This document shows, one piece after another, positions 1 to 12,184 of a DNA stretch of 64,000 nucleotides. Source of the stretch: Leptospira noguchii serovar Panama str. CZ214 (GTDB lineage Bacteria; Spirochaetota; Leptospiria; Leptospirales; Leptospiraceae). Location: the NCBI RefSeq assembly GCF_000306255.2, contig NZ_AKWY02000001.1:1-64000 (forward strand). Reading direction: 5' to 3'. The notes beneath the pieces were generated by a model. That model was not told the origin of the DNA, ran no database searches, and was given only the letters and a program-made list of their open reading frames with translations. Position 1 is the stretch's first letter, and the number at the start of each line of letters is the position of its first letter. The translations under genes were made by a program, and so were the position numbers.

Positions 1-151
1 GACTAAAAAGCCTGTTTCAAAACCTCAAAAAATTTGTATGATCATTCTTTAGAAGTTTTTAATAAAATGCAATAGCTCCTACAAAAATTATCACATTTGG
101 AAATTTTGGGATAAATTCTAATTACCCCAGTCAAATTTTTACATAAAATAA

Positions 152-180
152 CCTAGTTACGTAAAAACGGACACCTTTTT
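152..180 (+). repeat. IS3 element left inverted repeat
   Basis: The sequence CCTAGTTACG...GGACACCTTTTT matches the reverse complement of 1351-1380 with a few mismatches. It lies 27 bp upstream of the orfA start. Confidence 0.75.
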
Positions 181-206
181 CTCAGCAAATGAGGTAAAGG
201 TGAAAA

Positions 207-505
207 ATGAATAAAAAAGGAAAATACTCTCCGGAGTTTAAAGAACAAGCAGTAAAGCGAACGCTTTCAGGATCGTTTACGATAAAAGAAGTCGCCGAGT
301 CCTTGGGAATCAGTTATTTTGTGTTACGACAATGGAGAACAGAAAACTTGAAGAAGTCGGAACAACAAAATCCACCAACGGATAAGCAGTTAAAAGAGAT
401 CGAAGAACTGAAAAAACTACGGAAGGAAAATCAGAAACTCAAGGAAGAGAACGCTATCCTAAAAAAGTTTGCAGCCATGCTTTCGAGAGAACAAAATCCC
501 GATTG

Positions 506-506
<1 letters not shown>
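207..506 (+). CDS. IS3-family transposase OrfA (helix-turn-helix subunit)
   Basis: This is the 99-residue first frame of the insertion sequence. Residues about 5-50 form a transposase-type helix-turn-helix (YSPEFKEQAVKR, then EVAESLGISYFVLRQWR). Residues about 60-92 are a charged leucine-rich coiled coil (LKKLRKENQKLKEENAILKK), as expected for the dimerising region of IS3 OrfA. In the family OrfA binds the terminal repeats and is fused to OrfB by programmed frameshifting. Its stop codon overlaps an ATG (TGATG at 504-508) that begins the OrfB remnant. The ATG follows a purine-rich AAAGGTG. The frame looks intact, but its partner is broken. Confidence 0.92.
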
Positions 507-1350
<844 letters not shown>

Positions 1351-1352
<2 letters not shown>

Positions 1353-1380
1353 AAAATGTGTCCAATTAACCGTGACTAGG
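1351..1380 (-). repeat. IS3 element right inverted repeat
   Basis: The reverse complement reads CCTAGTCACGG...GGACACATTTTTT, the partner of 152-180. It begins directly after the orfB remnant. Confidence 0.75.
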
Positions 1381-1599
1381 CTAAACTGAGAGTTAATTGT
1401 TTTTGAATCTTCAATTAAATTGAGTAGCCTTTATATATTTTTGTGAAACCAAAATATTATTTAAAATAATATGTTTAATATTTCTTATATAAAAATTATC
1501 TAACTAATCTTTATATAAGAACTTGGATTTTTATATAAATTTCTTTCCTACTCATCCATGTAAAAAAATGAATATTTAAACGTTTATTACAAAGTGCCG

Positions 1600-1752
1600 T
1601 TTACGTAAGTTTGATAGAATCCAATGCGAAAGGGATTGAAGCGTAGGGAAACTCAGCGTCTCGCTTTCTGAACTCAATACATCGTGGGCGCTCTGCAAAT
1701 CGTGTTCTATAATAAATTGTAATTAAATACAAAATATTGTATAACGTTTCTT
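1600..1752 (-). repeat. Mosaic GAGACGCTGAGTT-type repeat, fragment
   Basis: It contains AAACTCAGCGTCTCGCTTTC (the reverse of a GAGACGCTGAGTTT word) and CCAATGCGAAAGGGATTGAAG. The latter recurs in diverged form at 12212-12240. Both copies end near CGTGTTCTATAAT or CGCGTTCTATAAT, followed by ACGTTTCTT. Confidence 0.6.
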
Positions 1753-1760
1753 ATATATAA

Positions 1761-1865
1761 TAGAGTTGTTGAAAAATTCCATAGTTCAAGTTTAAGGAAA
1801 CTGTTTCAATCAACCGTTTCTATGAAATAAAAACTGATAGAGAATTAATTTTTCAAAAACTCTAT
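1761..1865 (+). repeat. MITE-like terminal-inverted-repeat element, copy 1
   Basis: It starts TAGAGTTGTTGAAAAATT and ends AATTTTTCAAAAACTCTA. The interior holds CCATAGTTCA near the left end and CCGTTTC...GAAA in the middle, as in the other copies. TA is present at both outer ends. Confidence 0.85.
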
Positions 1866-1884
1866 TGTATAATTTTCAGTAAAA

Positions 1885-2190
1885 TCAAAATTGAATTGTA
1901 ATCGAAACACGAACTTTTTGATTTATTGTGATTTTTTCTTTTTTACGAACATCTGCTTTTAAAGGTAGAACATACTTTATAGAATTTTTTTCGGGAAAAA
2001 TAGAAGTACTCCAATTCGTATCACCAATTTTAACTAGGACTGGAATCATCCCCCAAGATCTAGGCGTTTTATGTAATAATATAGATCGCACTTCTTTGGA
2101 AGCTTTAACAGGTAAAGTCAAAAAATACCATCCGCCTTTACCAGGATAAATCCAAACAGTTGCTTGGAATTGAATTGTAACTGAATTCAA
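1885..2190 (-). CDS. DUF1905 family protein
   Basis: This 101-residue protein matches the DUF1905 pattern along its whole length. It has an early YPGKGGWYFLTLP motif, the central WGMIPVLVKIG and TNWSTSIFPEK motifs, LPLKADVRK, and a C-terminal beta strand KVRVSITI. DUF1905 proteins are small beta-barrel proteins of unknown function, sometimes fused to YdeI/OmpD-associated domains; this one stands alone. The likely start is a TTG at 2190 with no strong ribosome-binding site, so the exact start is uncertain. It lies on the opposite strand to the upstream IS remnant and is followed at its 3' end by a MITE-like element. Confidence 0.8.
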   Translation of the reverse strand: MNSVTIQFQATVWIYPGKGGWYFLTLPVKASKEVRSILLHKTPRSWGMIPVLVKIGDTNWSTSIFPEKNSIKYVLPLKADVRKKEKITINQKVRVSITIQF

Positions 2191-2458
2191 ATTGACTACT
2201 AACCTATTGAAATAAATTAAAATTCACAATTCTATTTTTATAATTTTATTTATGTTTTGTTTCTAAACCTAATTATCAAAAAGATCAAATTGAACAGATC
2301 TCCAAAAATTACTTTTCATTTAGAAACATTTTTAAAAAATACAAAAGTGGTTTTTATATCTACAAAAGATCTTTTTCTAAAAAAGTTCCAACCTAAGAAT
2401 ATTACTTTTATATTTTCTACCAAGGACTTTCTTTTTAATTTAAGCAGTAAAATAAAAA

Positions 2459-2809
2459 CTAAATTAGATCATTCAAATATTTAAATACTTCTTCCGGCTC
2501 AAGATCATATCCGGTTGCCTTGAATCCGGTCCAATTGATACCCACCAATAAATTATCGTTTTTTAAACCGGGAAGCCAGCGGTCTATAAAATCCTGAAAG
2601 GAAATTTCATAAGCTTTAAATAAAAAATATACATCTACATGATTGATGACCGTTTGCACCCGATTTAGAGAAGACCAAAATGGCATAGCTCTTTTACCAG
2701 AAATTGTTATAGGACTAGGAAAGCCACTTTCATCACACAAAGTCCAAACCTTTTTGTGCTTTTTTATTTCTATAAAAAATTGATGAAATTGAGCAGACGA
2801 TTGTCCCAA
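2459..2809 (-). CDS. DUF2750 family protein
   Basis: The 116-residue product shows the DUF2750 layout: an N-terminal QSSAQFHQFFIEI helix, then VWTLCDESGFPSP, the central RAMPFWSS motif, a middle VYFLFKAYEISFQDFIDRWLPG segment, and the C-terminal GINWTGFKATGYDLEP signature. The family's function is unknown; it is a short cytosolic protein without a signal peptide. The start is placed at a TTG (2809), as no in-frame ATG lies near the conserved N-terminus. It is in the same orientation as the DUF1905 gene, but about 270 bp separate them, so an operon is doubtful. Confidence 0.82.
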   Translation of the reverse strand: MGQSSAQFHQFFIEIKKHKKVWTLCDESGFPSPITISGKRAMPFWSSLNRVQTVINHVDVYFLFKAYEISFQDFIDRWLPGLKNDNLLVGINWTGFKATGYDLEPEEVFKYLNDLI

Positions 2810-3046
2810 AACTTTTAGTCACTTGATAACCGCTTCGAACTGGGATTATCCATTCAAAATTTAATCGTATAACATAATATCAATGGAAGTAGAATTACTG
2901 AGTCATTCGCATTGAATTTCAAAATTGTTGTTTTACTTTTTCCAAAAAAATAAGTTCTTAAACACAATAACAGTTATAATAAAAAATCAACCGACGAGAA
3001 ATATATATTAAAATTTCAACTTTTTTAAAAAATCAAAAAACTTTAG

Positions 3047-4144
3047 TTATTCTCTTTTAAAACTTTGTAAAATTTTCTCCACAGATTCTTCGTGGGTTCT
3101 TCCTTTCACTAAACTTTCCGAAATATGAAATAAAAAAGAATCGGGAAGTTTATCTCCTGAAGCAATAAAAAAACCGGTTTTAGCGTATCGAGGACGTAGA
3201 TTATCATAATAAGTCCAAAAAATCCCATCCATTTTTTTTTCAAAATTTTCTTCACCTAACTCGTGTAATTCGACCATTTCTCCTTGATTTACAGACAAAT
3301 CTAAAAACTTTACAAACTCTGGTTTGATTTTATCAATTTCTAAAAAAGGTTCCGGAAAATAAAAAATTCGAATTGAAGGATAACGATTAGGATCCGTTTC
3401 ACTGGAAGAAATAATTCCTGCAATTTGACCGGTACCGGTCTGATCTTTCAAAGTAAGATTTTTAGGATTATGAAAATAAAAATCCTCAGGAAGAGAAAGT
3501 TGAACTTGAATATTAGAATTTTTTAAAATTCTAGATTCTGAATTGTATTCCCAATTTGTAAGTTCTTTTTGTTCCCAAGTCGGTTTAAAAAGAAAATAGG
3601 AAGTTAAAATTTCTCCTTGTTGAAGAGCTTTAAAACTCAAAAGCCCTCCGGTCAAAATCATTAAACCAAGTAAAGAAATTCTGTAAAATACGGTGCTTTC
3701 TAAAAAACGAAGTATAAGACCTATAGAACAATAAACAACGATGAAAATTATGCCGGATCGATTCAAATAAAAGTCAGTAAAAAAAAGAAATACGATACAA
3801 AAAATAAATACAATTACTTCTGCAAAAGGATTTAAAAAGATTTGAATCGTGTCGTAAGTCGTAGCTGAATCCGGGCCTATTCTGTATTTTTTGACGGATT
3901 CTTGTTTGAGTAATTTCCCAAATGCAAAAGAGATCAAAAAGAAAAAACCACTCGCAACGATAAACGCACCCGAAACCAAAAGAAAAACAAAAAAGATTGG
4001 AAGATGATTTTCATGTAAAACAAGAAAAGAAATTCCGATCACAGAATACGCCAGATAAAGCTTTCGTAAAAAGGAAAGTTGTTGCACTTTTGTAAGTAAA
4101 GATTTGAGTTTCTTCCATCCAGGAATTTTTGAGGACCATTTCAT
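3047..4144 (-). CDS. Multi-pass membrane protein with C-terminal soluble domain, unknown function
   Basis: I do not recognise the family. The 365-residue protein has several hydrophobic stretches in its first half (about 28-75, 100-160) followed by a soluble domain from about residue 190 to the end, with motifs such as IQVQLSLPEDFYF and WTYYDNLRPRYAKTGFFI. This suggests an integral inner-membrane protein with a large soluble tail. Its ATG (complement 4142-4144) overlaps the ATG of the divergent gene at 4143, so the two genes share start-codon bases. I see no Shine-Dalgarno on this strand, so the true start could be further in. The C-terminus ends in a charged helix. Confidence 0.72.
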   Translation of the reverse strand: MKWSSKIPGWKKLKSLLTKVQQLSFLRKLYLAYSVIGISFLVLHENHLPIFFVFLLVSGAFIVASGFFFLISFAFGKLLKQESVKKYRIGPDSATTYDTIQIFLNPFAEVIVFIFCIVFLFFTDFYLNRSGIIFIVVYCSIGLILRFLESTVFYRISLLGLMILTGGLLSFKALQQGEILTSYFLFKPTWEQKELTNWEYNSESRILKNSNIQVQLSLPEDFYFHNPKNLTLKDQTGTGQIAGIISSSETDPNRYPSIRIFYFPEPFLEIDKIKPEFVKFLDLSVNQGEMVELHELGEENFEKKMDGIFWTYYDNLRPRYAKTGFFIASGDKLPDSFLFHISESLVKGRTHEESVEKILQSFKRE

Positions 4145-4739
4145 GAGTCAGATTACCGATTTTTTTTCAGAGCTGAAAACGAGTTTTGACAACCTATCTC
4201 AGTCTATCCAATCATTTCTGAATACGATCGAAGCGATTCGTTCTTTTTTAAAGATTCTTTTTTCCATTGTTCCTTTAGATCTTTTTTTAGTTTTAATTTT
4301 TTCTCTGGTTCTTGTGTATTTGTTCAATACAATTTCGCCAACTACAACCCGTCTCAATTATACTCTAGGCGTATTGATCGTTTCGGCTCTTCGAGCATTT
4401 TTTCATCAAACTTTATCACAAACTTGGAATTTAGGTCCGGTATTCCTAACGGTAATTTTTCTTTTGGCTCCAGCTTATTTTGTTTTATTATTACGTTTCG
4501 GATTTTATTTTTTGAAAAAAATTCAAAAACGAAAAAACGAATTCAATCCCAAAGATTTTGAAACAGGGCTCAATCACATTCAAAAATCGTTTTATAATCT
4601 AATGGCAAAAGGTTATGAAGAACTTCACTCCGCAAATGGGAAACCTTTTTCGGATTTTAGTTCTTTGAAAGAACAAATCGCAGAGTTAGAAAGAACTATC
4701 CAAGGTTTAAAAAACCTTCTCGATTCTGAAAAAAAATGA
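4143..4739 (+). CDS. Membrane protein with C-terminal coiled coil, unknown function
   Basis: The 198-residue protein has an N-terminal amphipathic region with FFSELKTSFDNLSQSIQSF. Two or three membrane segments follow (about 40-65, 75-95 and 98-122), then a basic stretch KKIQKRKNEF. The C-terminal helix ends in a predicted coiled coil (LKEQIAELERTIQGLKNLL). ATG 4143 is chosen because GAGGA lies 7 bases upstream; an upstream in-frame extension to 4104 would run into the divergent gene. The divergent arrangement with overlapping start codons suggests joint control with the 3047-4144 gene. No known function. Confidence 0.75.
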   Translation: MSQITDFFSELKTSFDNLSQSIQSFLNTIEAIRSFLKILFSIVPLDLFLVLIFSLVLVYLFNTISPTTTRLNYTLGVLIVSALRAFFHQTLSQTWNLGPVFLTVIFLLAPAYFVLLLRFGFYFLKKIQKRKNEFNPKDFETGLNHIQKSFYNLMAKGYEELHSANGKPFSDFSSLKEQIAELERTIQGLKNLLDSEKK

Positions 4740-5376
4740 TCCAAAACTTTTTAATTATCAAACATTCACCTAACGACTATTTATGCCTAATGATTAAGTT
4801 ACGAAAATAAAGTGAAAGTCCACTTCAAAAACTAAAAGAATTAACAAATTAAAAAAGTTTGGACTCTCCTGCTTTGAATATACTGAAAAATAAAGTTTTA
4901 AAGTAAAATCGCAGGCCGGACTTGTTACACGAAAAAAGCCTTCAGCATAGCTTTTTTTTACAGAAAAAGTTTTATGCTCATCTCTACGAAATGACTGTTA
5001 CGCATTTCTAACGCGGCAATTTATAAAAACGAGTAATCTTAATAATATAACGTGAGTTCGACGTAAGAAGATCTGGGCGAATCCGGCTACCATAATCAAC
5101 CAACCAGGCTCTCAGCTCTGGTCAATAAATTGTATATAAGAACGTTATACAACTTATCGTCGTAGATTTCAATTTAGAACGCGATCCATAGAGAGCGTTC
5201 TGCTGAGTTTAACGCGATCTGTCGAGCGACTCATAGGGAGCGAGACGCTGAGTTTGAGAGAGTATTCTGCTGAGTTCCCCCGCATCGATTCCTTTTCTCG
5301 TTAATTTACGGTAATATAAGCTTAATAAAATATTTGAATGTATTTTATTGATAAATCTAAAATCCGATTTTGAATT
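4740..5376. other. Gene-free gap with mosaic repeat
   Basis: No supported gene. A weak hairpin lies at about 4935-4961 (AAAAAAGC...GCTTTTTT). From about 5046 to 5300 the sequence is the mosaic repeat. Confidence 0.6.
5046..5300 (+). repeat. Mosaic GAGACGCTGAGTT-type repeat
   Basis: It begins ATAACGTGAGTTCGACGTAA, a word also found at about 59317. It continues with GGCTCTCAGCTCTGGTCAATAA (compare 39190 and 59850). It ends in units with CGAGACGCTGAGTTTGAGAG and TTCTGCTGAGTT. The related copies show insertions and deletions of these units. Confidence 0.7.
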
Positions 5377-5706
5377 TTATTCTGTCGGTTTAAATAAATC
5401 CTTTACGGCATCTTTCGCTTTAGACTGATTAAAATCGTCCCGATCAATTAGTATTAAATCTAGATTTTCTTTTTCGAGACGAACTAAGATTTTAGCAATT
5501 TCAGTTTGGGATTTTGAATTGGTAGCCAAATAACGGAATTTAGTTTTACATTCGGGACAAGTTTTATCTTTCGTATAATTTAAGCCGAGGTGTTTACAAT
5601 TCCCACAAGTCCCATATAAATCATCTATTAACAATAATTGAGAGGAAATTTCAGAAACGTTTAACTTTTTCCAAACACGAATGTACTTTTTATCTTCAGT
5701 TTGCAT
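5377..5706 (-). CDS. Small zinc-ribbon protein, unknown function
   Basis: The product of about 109 residues carries two CxxC pairs in its middle, CGNCKHLGL and CPECKTKF, spaced as in a rubredoxin-like or zinc-ribbon fold. It is followed by a C-terminal alpha/beta part (ILVRLEKENLDLILIDRDDF). The ribbon suggests nucleic-acid or protein binding, but no specific family is recognised. The ATG giving MQTEDKK is preferred; a TTG at 5727 following GGAAAA would add seven residues. It stands alone between gene-free stretches. Confidence 0.68.
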   Translation of the reverse strand: MQTEDKKYIRVWKKLNVSEISSQLLLIDDLYGTCGNCKHLGLNYTKDKTCPECKTKFRYLATNSKSQTEIAKILVRLEKENLDLILIDRDDFNQSKAKDAVKDLFKPTE

Positions 5707-6044
5707 TACTTTATTTGGATAAATCAAACTTTTTCCAAGTCAAGACAAAACCGAAAGTTAAATCGATACATTACAAAATCGATTCCGATTTTTATGAAAC
5801 TCGATTTTATTTTTTATAAGAAACAAATCGTTTATACAATTTTTGATTTTTAATCAATTGAATTATATTTTACAAATCAATCTTTAAAAAGATTAAACCT
5901 AAATTCAATCCACATTGAAAAACGATTTATTTTTTGAAATATGATTTTTTCTTTTAGAAAATTTACACTTAATTCTTTTATCTTGACTTTTCATTTTTTA
6001 AGTCCAATTTATTCAAAAGTTTGAATAACGCCCTAGGACAAAAA
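5707..6044. other. AT-rich intergenic region
   Basis: Very AT-rich sequence between a leftward zinc-ribbon gene and a rightward lipoprotein gene. It presumably holds both promoters. I see no repeat or RNA gene. Confidence 0.5.
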
Positions 6045-6419
6045 ATGAAAATATCATTCATAAGAACTTATCTTATTTTAACTATCGCATTGATTACGAT
6101 TACAAATTGTATTTACACAAACATAAAAACTCCAGGTTGGTTTTACTCTCAAAGTTATACGGACGTTCGAGGGATGGATCCAGTTGGAAAACTTTCCGGT
6201 CAAGCTTGTGGGGAAGGTTGGTTTTGGCTTGTTTATACCGGGGATGAAAGTTATGAAGCCGCAGTTCAAAATGCGATTCAAGACAAAGCCGATCTTCTAT
6301 TTGACGTACAAACGGATTACTATGTTAAATCTATATTTTTCAATTTATACTTTTATAAATGCACTCGTGTAACCGGAATCGGTGTTAAACTTCCCCATCG
6401 ATTGATAAAAAAAGAGTAG
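6045..6419 (+). CDS. TRL-like family lipoprotein
   Basis: The 124-residue protein begins with a lipoprotein signal ([18 protein letters not shown], then ITNC as lipobox). The mature part matches the TRL-like family: [31 protein letters not shown] in outline, then a C-terminal [16 protein letters not shown]-like proteins are small predicted exported lipoproteins of unknown role. ATG 6045 is chosen over an upstream in-frame start at 6021 because it puts the signal peptide at the N-terminus and follows TAGGAC. The stop is 8 bp before the next lipoprotein gene, suggesting a two-gene transcript. Confidence 0.8.
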   Translation: MKISFIRTYLILTIALITITNCIYTNIKTPGWFYSQSYTDVRGMDPVGKLSGQACGEGWFWLVYTGDESYEAAVQNAIQDKADLLFDVQTDYYVKSIFFNLYFYKCTRVTGIGVKLPHRLIKKE

Positions 6420-6427
6420 ATCAAAGT

Positions 6428-7015
6428 ATGAAATTTCAAATTAAAATATTCACCTTAACCGTATTAGGTGTTATTTTATTTTTAAACTGCACCTTACCAA
6501 TTGGAAGCCGCAGAACATTGGTTAAACGAAACCCTATGCCTTATCCGACCGATGCAATTTTATCACCCGAAAATCACGTTTCCATTGCAGGAACCTACTT
6601 TAGAGATCCATCAATTCATTATGGAAATGCATCCACACGGTTACGTTTGTTCGGATTCGATGGATTCATTCATTCAACGTCTTCATTACCTCACAAGGAC
6701 ATGTTTCACGGATCTTTAGATGATTGGGATTGGTCCAAACATAGGATCATTCGTTTTGAAGGAGAAAGCCAAGGATGTCAAAGAGGAATAACGTTGGTTT
6801 TACCACTAAGACAAGGAGAACGTGAAATCTTGGTTCCAATTTCTTTTGTTTTTGGTAAAGCTAGTTTTTACGAAGAACTTAAACAAGAAATGGAAAAGAA
6901 CAAGATCAAGGCTCTTTTCGATTCTAGATTAGATATAGAACAAACCGCTTATTTATTTTGGTTGATTCAGAAAAAATGTATTCGGTTTAAAAGTTATGCT
7001 ATTCAAGAATTCTAA
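6428..7015 (+). CDS. Lipoprotein, unknown function
   Basis: The 195-residue protein has an N-terminal lipoprotein signal ending LFLNC (Cys about residue 21), so it is likely a membrane-anchored lipoprotein. The mature region has mixed alpha/beta character, with motifs [14 protein letters not shown] and [16 protein letters not shown]. No known domain is recognised. The upstream gene ends 8 bp before and encodes another lipoprotein; the DUF423 gene starts 18 bp after. These three genes probably form one rightward transcript. Confidence 0.78.
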   Translation: MKFQIKIFTLTVLGVILFLNCTLPIGSRRTLVKRNPMPYPTDAILSPENHVSIAGTYFRDPSIHYGNASTRLRLFGFDGFIHSTSSLPHKDMFHGSLDDWDWSKHRIIRFEGESQGCQRGITLVLPLRQGEREILVPISFVFGKASFYEELKQEMEKNKIKALFDSRLDIEQTAYLFWLIQKKCIRFKSYAIQEF

Positions 7016-7033
7016 ATCGATTCCATTGAGCTT

Positions 7034-7420
7034 ATGACAGTAAAACAAAAAACGATTCTTGCATCTTCGTCTTTATTTGGATTTTTAGGAGTGGCCTTAG
7101 GGGCCTTTGGTGCACACGGATTAAAATCAATTTTAAGTCCAGAAATGTTAGCAATCTATGAAACCGGAAATCGCTATCACTTAATTCACAGCATTCTTCC
7201 CTTGATCTTGGCTATTACAGGTTTTGTGAATCAGAGTCGAACAGCTTGGATTTCTTCGATTTTATTTCTTGCAGGAATTCTAATATTCTCAGGATCTTTA
7301 TATATATTGTCGATTACTGGGATCAAAATTTTAGGAGCAATTACACCGATTGGTGGGATTTCATTTTTAATCGCTTGGGCTCTTTTAGGATTTTCAGTAA
7401 TTCAATCAAAAAGCGACTAA
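7034..7420 (+). CDS. DUF423 family membrane protein
   Basis: The 128-residue protein has four hydrophobic segments. It carries the DUF423 (YgdD/YwdK) hallmark near the N-terminus, LGVALGAFGAHGLK, followed by YHLIHS and, near the C-terminus, GAITPIGGISFLIAW. These are small inner-membrane proteins of unknown role found widely in bacteria. The length is typical. Its stop codon overlaps by four bases with the end of the convergent small gene (7417-7746). Confidence 0.92.
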   Translation: MTVKQKTILASSSLFGFLGVALGAFGAHGLKSILSPEMLAIYETGNRYHLIHSILPLILAITGFVNQSRTAWISSILFLAGILIFSGSLYILSITGIKILGAITPIGGISFLIAWALLGFSVIQSKSD

Positions 7421-7738
7421 CGTTTAGTTCCATAATAAAACTTTCCATTTTTTACGATTAGTTTTCTAGTAATTAAACCTTCTGCAATAATCAAAAGGCC
7501 CTGAACAGCAGATTCTTTGTTAGATAACTCTACGTCTTTTTGTTCAGCCATCAACTGATGTACATATTGTCTTCTGTTTCCTTCAAGAACTCCCAACATA
7601 GCACCACAAACTTTACTATCACCGACCAAAAAAGCCAACGCAAGAGTTTGAGGAGGAGTTTCATTGCAAAGATAATACAACGCCAAGTTATCGAAGTAAG
7701 AAAGTTCCTCGAAAGATTTTACGGTAAGTTCTTCTTTT

Positions 7739-7746
<8 letters not shown>
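7417..7746 (-). CDS. Small protein resembling the FliG middle domain
   Basis: The 109-residue protein is all-helical in appearance. Residues about 20-60 read [21 protein letters not shown]...[10 protein letters not shown]. This resembles the FliG middle domain, where EHPQTIALIL is followed by a helix of the type 'aaevLs.Lp'. It lacks the charged C-terminal torque helix of FliG. It overlaps the 3' end of the M32 peptidase gene by 8 bp, so the two are probably cotranscribed. Function is unknown: it could be an orphan FliG-like adaptor or merely a similar helical repeat. The similarity is by eye only. Confidence 0.6.
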
Positions 7747-9292
<1,546 letters not shown>

Positions 9293-9293
9293 C

Positions 9294-9333
<40 letters not shown>

Positions 9334-9367
9334 CCCTAACCACAAAAAAATGATTTTTGCACGAATC

Positions 9368-9769
<402 letters not shown>

Positions 9770-10591
9770 CCTCGAAAGGTGTGAATTCCCACAAATTTAA
9801 AGTATTATTGCAAAATTAAATTTGTAGTAGTTCCTACATTTTCGATAAGAAGAAACTGATTTTTTAGAAATATTTCAAAATGAAAACGCAATAGTCCTCA
9901 TTTCTAAAAGCTGATTCTATAATCTGGTTTGTCAGAATGTAACTTTTGAAGAAAACAGCGGCTTTACCATTATCTGCTTTTGAACCAACAAAAGTTCATC
10001 AGGAATATTTTACTTTTCCTAATTTCTTTCATAAAACTACATTAAGTAATACTCACTTGTATATTAAAAATAATGAATACTTAGTTTAACAATCGTTAAA
10101 TAAATGATTGTTAGATTATAAGCTTAAAAATAAGTTCGTCGCAAGGTTATAAAAATAAAGTCATCTTTTGTAAAATATAAGATTTTAATATTTAAATGCG
10201 ATAATTGTGATATAATAATATTTGAACATTCTCAAGTATCGTCTGTATCTTTATATTAGGATCCATTTTGTAATATCTGCTGGGTTACATAATAGATCAT
10301 TTTGAATTTACTCACTAATTTCCGTTTTGAAACGGAAATTCCGAGAACCAATCTATTATGCAGGTTTTAGAGATGAAATTGATTTCTACTTTGATAGATA
10401 TCATTTTTCAGTGATGATTTACATTACGACTATAAATAAAATATCCATCTCCAAAATGGGGATTGGTTTTAAATTCATAGTATCTATTAAATAGAAATCA
10501 GTAAAACAAACCAGGATCTGAAATTTACAAAAGTTATGTAATACTTTATAACCTAACAAACGTTAAATTTCACTAAACAGGAGTTACAGTC
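9770..10591. other. Gene-free AT-rich gap upstream of the DUF1554 gene
   Basis: No supported gene. A piece of the AGTTCCYACA repeat family lies at about 9825-9850 (GTAGTAGTTCCTACATTTTC). The rest is AT-rich and presumably holds the promoter of the DUF1554 lipoprotein gene. Confidence 0.5.
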
Positions 10592-12007
10592 ATGTACAAT
10601 CAAAACACTCTAAATAAGAATTCAATTTTGAATTCAAAACAAGAGAATATACCTTTATTTAAAAAAATTCCATTCTATTTGATTCTGATTTTTTCCTACA
10701 TGTTTTTAGCATGTAATTCAGAAGGCTTAAATTCCAATTTACCACTTTTAACAGATTCAACTAAAAACGAAATTCTCAATTTATTAAATCCCACCCCTCA
10801 TAGTTCTTCTGCAATCTTAGAAGAATTTGGGACCTTATTTGTAGCGCCTGGTTTTCATAATGGTGGATTTTCCCACGATGGAATCAGTATGGCAGACGAA
10901 TATTGCAATGCAAACATTCCTGCAGGTTCTTTTGCAGCAGCAGGGGCCCCTTATAAGGCCTTGTTAGCAAACAACTTACCGAATTACTATAAAAGAGTAG
11001 CTACTGTTACTCCAAATGCAGGAGACGGACAAGAGAATTGGATTTTGAAACCAAATACAGAGTATAGAAGAGTAGATGGAGTCACAAAAGTAATGACTAC
11101 TAATTCTGTTGGTTTATTCGATTTTACGAACGAAAATTTAACAAACCCATTTACTTCCACCTTTGTTAATATCTGGACAGGACTCAATCCGGACTGGACG
11201 ACTCGTTCTCTTTATACTCCGACATCCGAAGGGAATTGTATCGCATGGGTACTGAGTATTGGTGAATACGCTAATATTGTTTACGGAGGTACATTCGGAG
11301 TTGCGAATATGATAAACTCACATGCGATCTTCGATAATTTTGCCACCTGTGATAGTACTGCAGGAGTTACTAGTCAAGGAACAGCAGCTCCTTTAAGCAT
11401 CTTATGCGTAGGCCAGAAAGTACAGAGAAACTATAAATTCCTATTCGTTACTCCAACAGCGCATAACGGAGACTGGGGTGGAGTGAGCGGTGCAGACGCA
11501 TATTGTCAGGCAAACATTCCGGCATCCATTGCAGGTACTGGACCTTACAAAGCGATGTTAGTAGCTCCTACTAGAAGACAAGCCACAGTTAATCCAAATG
11601 TAGGAGATGGTCAAATTGATTGGGTCTTTAAGCCGAATACCGAATATAGAAAAACCGATGGGATTACAAAAGTAATGACTACCAACTCCAAAGGTTTATT
11701 CGATTTTTCAAAAGGAAGTCTAACCAATTCATTTGAAGGCTTAGCCGACGCATACATTTGGACAGGGTTATACAGTGATTGGAGAACTGTAGCTACTTAT
11801 AGTGAAATGTGTCACGATGTTCCTAGATTTGGCTTAACAACGGATACATCCGGTTGGGAAGGTAATGGTAATTCTGGAAGACTTGGAAATACAAAGAGTA
11901 TTACAAGCCGCTCTATTTCCCATACAACTACGGCCTGTACAAATAAAGCGGTTCAACTTTCTTCTACTGTATCAATAAACCTTGGGATTCTATGCGTTGA
12001 ACAATAA
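10592..12007 (+). CDS. Lipoprotein with two tandem DUF1554 domains
   Basis: The 471-residue protein has an unusually long N-terminal leader before a hydrophobic segment and a lipobox-like FLAC (Cys about residue 41). Two copies of a domain follow. Each contains a GTLFVAPGFHNGGF or KFLFVTPTAHNGDW start, a YCNANIPAG/YCQANIPAS motif, PYKALL/PYKAML, a GDGQ motif, KPNTEYR, TKVMTTNS.GLFDF, an IWTGL motif and a C-terminal ILCVGQ/ILCVEQ. This is the DUF1554 domain, which is strongly expanded in pathogenic Leptospira; its function is unknown and surface exposure is plausible. AGGAG precedes the ATG. It lies between tRNA-Gly and a tRNA-like hairpin. Confidence 0.9.
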   Translation: MYNQNTLNKNSILNSKQENIPLFKKIPFYLILIFSYMFLACNSEGLNSNLPLLTDSTKNEILNLLNPTPHSSSAILEEFGTLFVAPGFHNGGFSHDGISMADEYCNANIPAGSFAAAGAPYKALLANNLPNYYKRVATVTPNAGDGQENWILKPNTEYRRVDGVTKVMTTNSVGLFDFTNENLTNPFTSTFVNIWTGLNPDWTTRSLYTPTSEGNCIAWVLSIGEYANIVYGGTFGVANMINSHAIFDNFATCDSTAGVTSQGTAAPLSILCVGQKVQRNYKFLFVTPTAHNGDWGGVSGADAYCQANIPASIAGTGPYKAMLVAPTRRQATVNPNVGDGQIDWVFKPNTEYRKTDGITKVMTTNSKGLFDFSKGSLTNSFEGLADAYIWTGLYSDWRTVATYSEMCHDVPRFGLTTDTSGWEGNGNSGRLGNTKSITSRSISHTTTACTNKAVQLSSTVSINLGILCVEQ

Positions 12008-12088
12008 ATTTCATTAATTAAATTCTAAAAAATGAAAACGTTTCCTTAGACTTATAAATATTAAATCACCGAACAATGATTTTGCGTA

Positions 12089-12135
12089 GTTTGCGGGCAT
12101 AGGGCAATATAACTTAGATCCAATTGCCCGCAAAA
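12089..12135 (+). terminator. Hairpin after the DUF1554 gene, possibly a tRNA-Gly remnant
   Basis: The stem TTTGCGGGCA pairs with TTGCCCGCAAA, with a run of T shortly after. It can act as a rho-independent terminator for the DUF1554 gene. The arm sequence GCGGGCA...TGCCCGC and the trailing AAAATCC are the same as the acceptor stem and flank of tRNA-Gly at 9368, so it may be a degraded end of that tRNA. Confidence 0.6.
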
Positions 12136-12184
12136 TCCTTCATTTTTTACTCACCTCTATAAAATTAAGTACCTCAATGTTTAT

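Larger units (their letters stand above)
1381..1884. other. Gene-free AT-rich gap with two repeat pieces
   Basis: No supported gene. The gap holds very AT-rich sequence (1400-1600), a mosaic-repeat fragment (about 1600-1752) and one MITE-like element (1761-1865). Confidence 0.6.

Noticed and set aside
2257..2484. 75-residue plus-strand frame between the DUF1905 and DUF2750 genes
   Set aside because: It is Lys/Phe-rich low-complexity, has no ribosome-binding site, and overlaps the 3' end of the DUF2750 gene in antisense.
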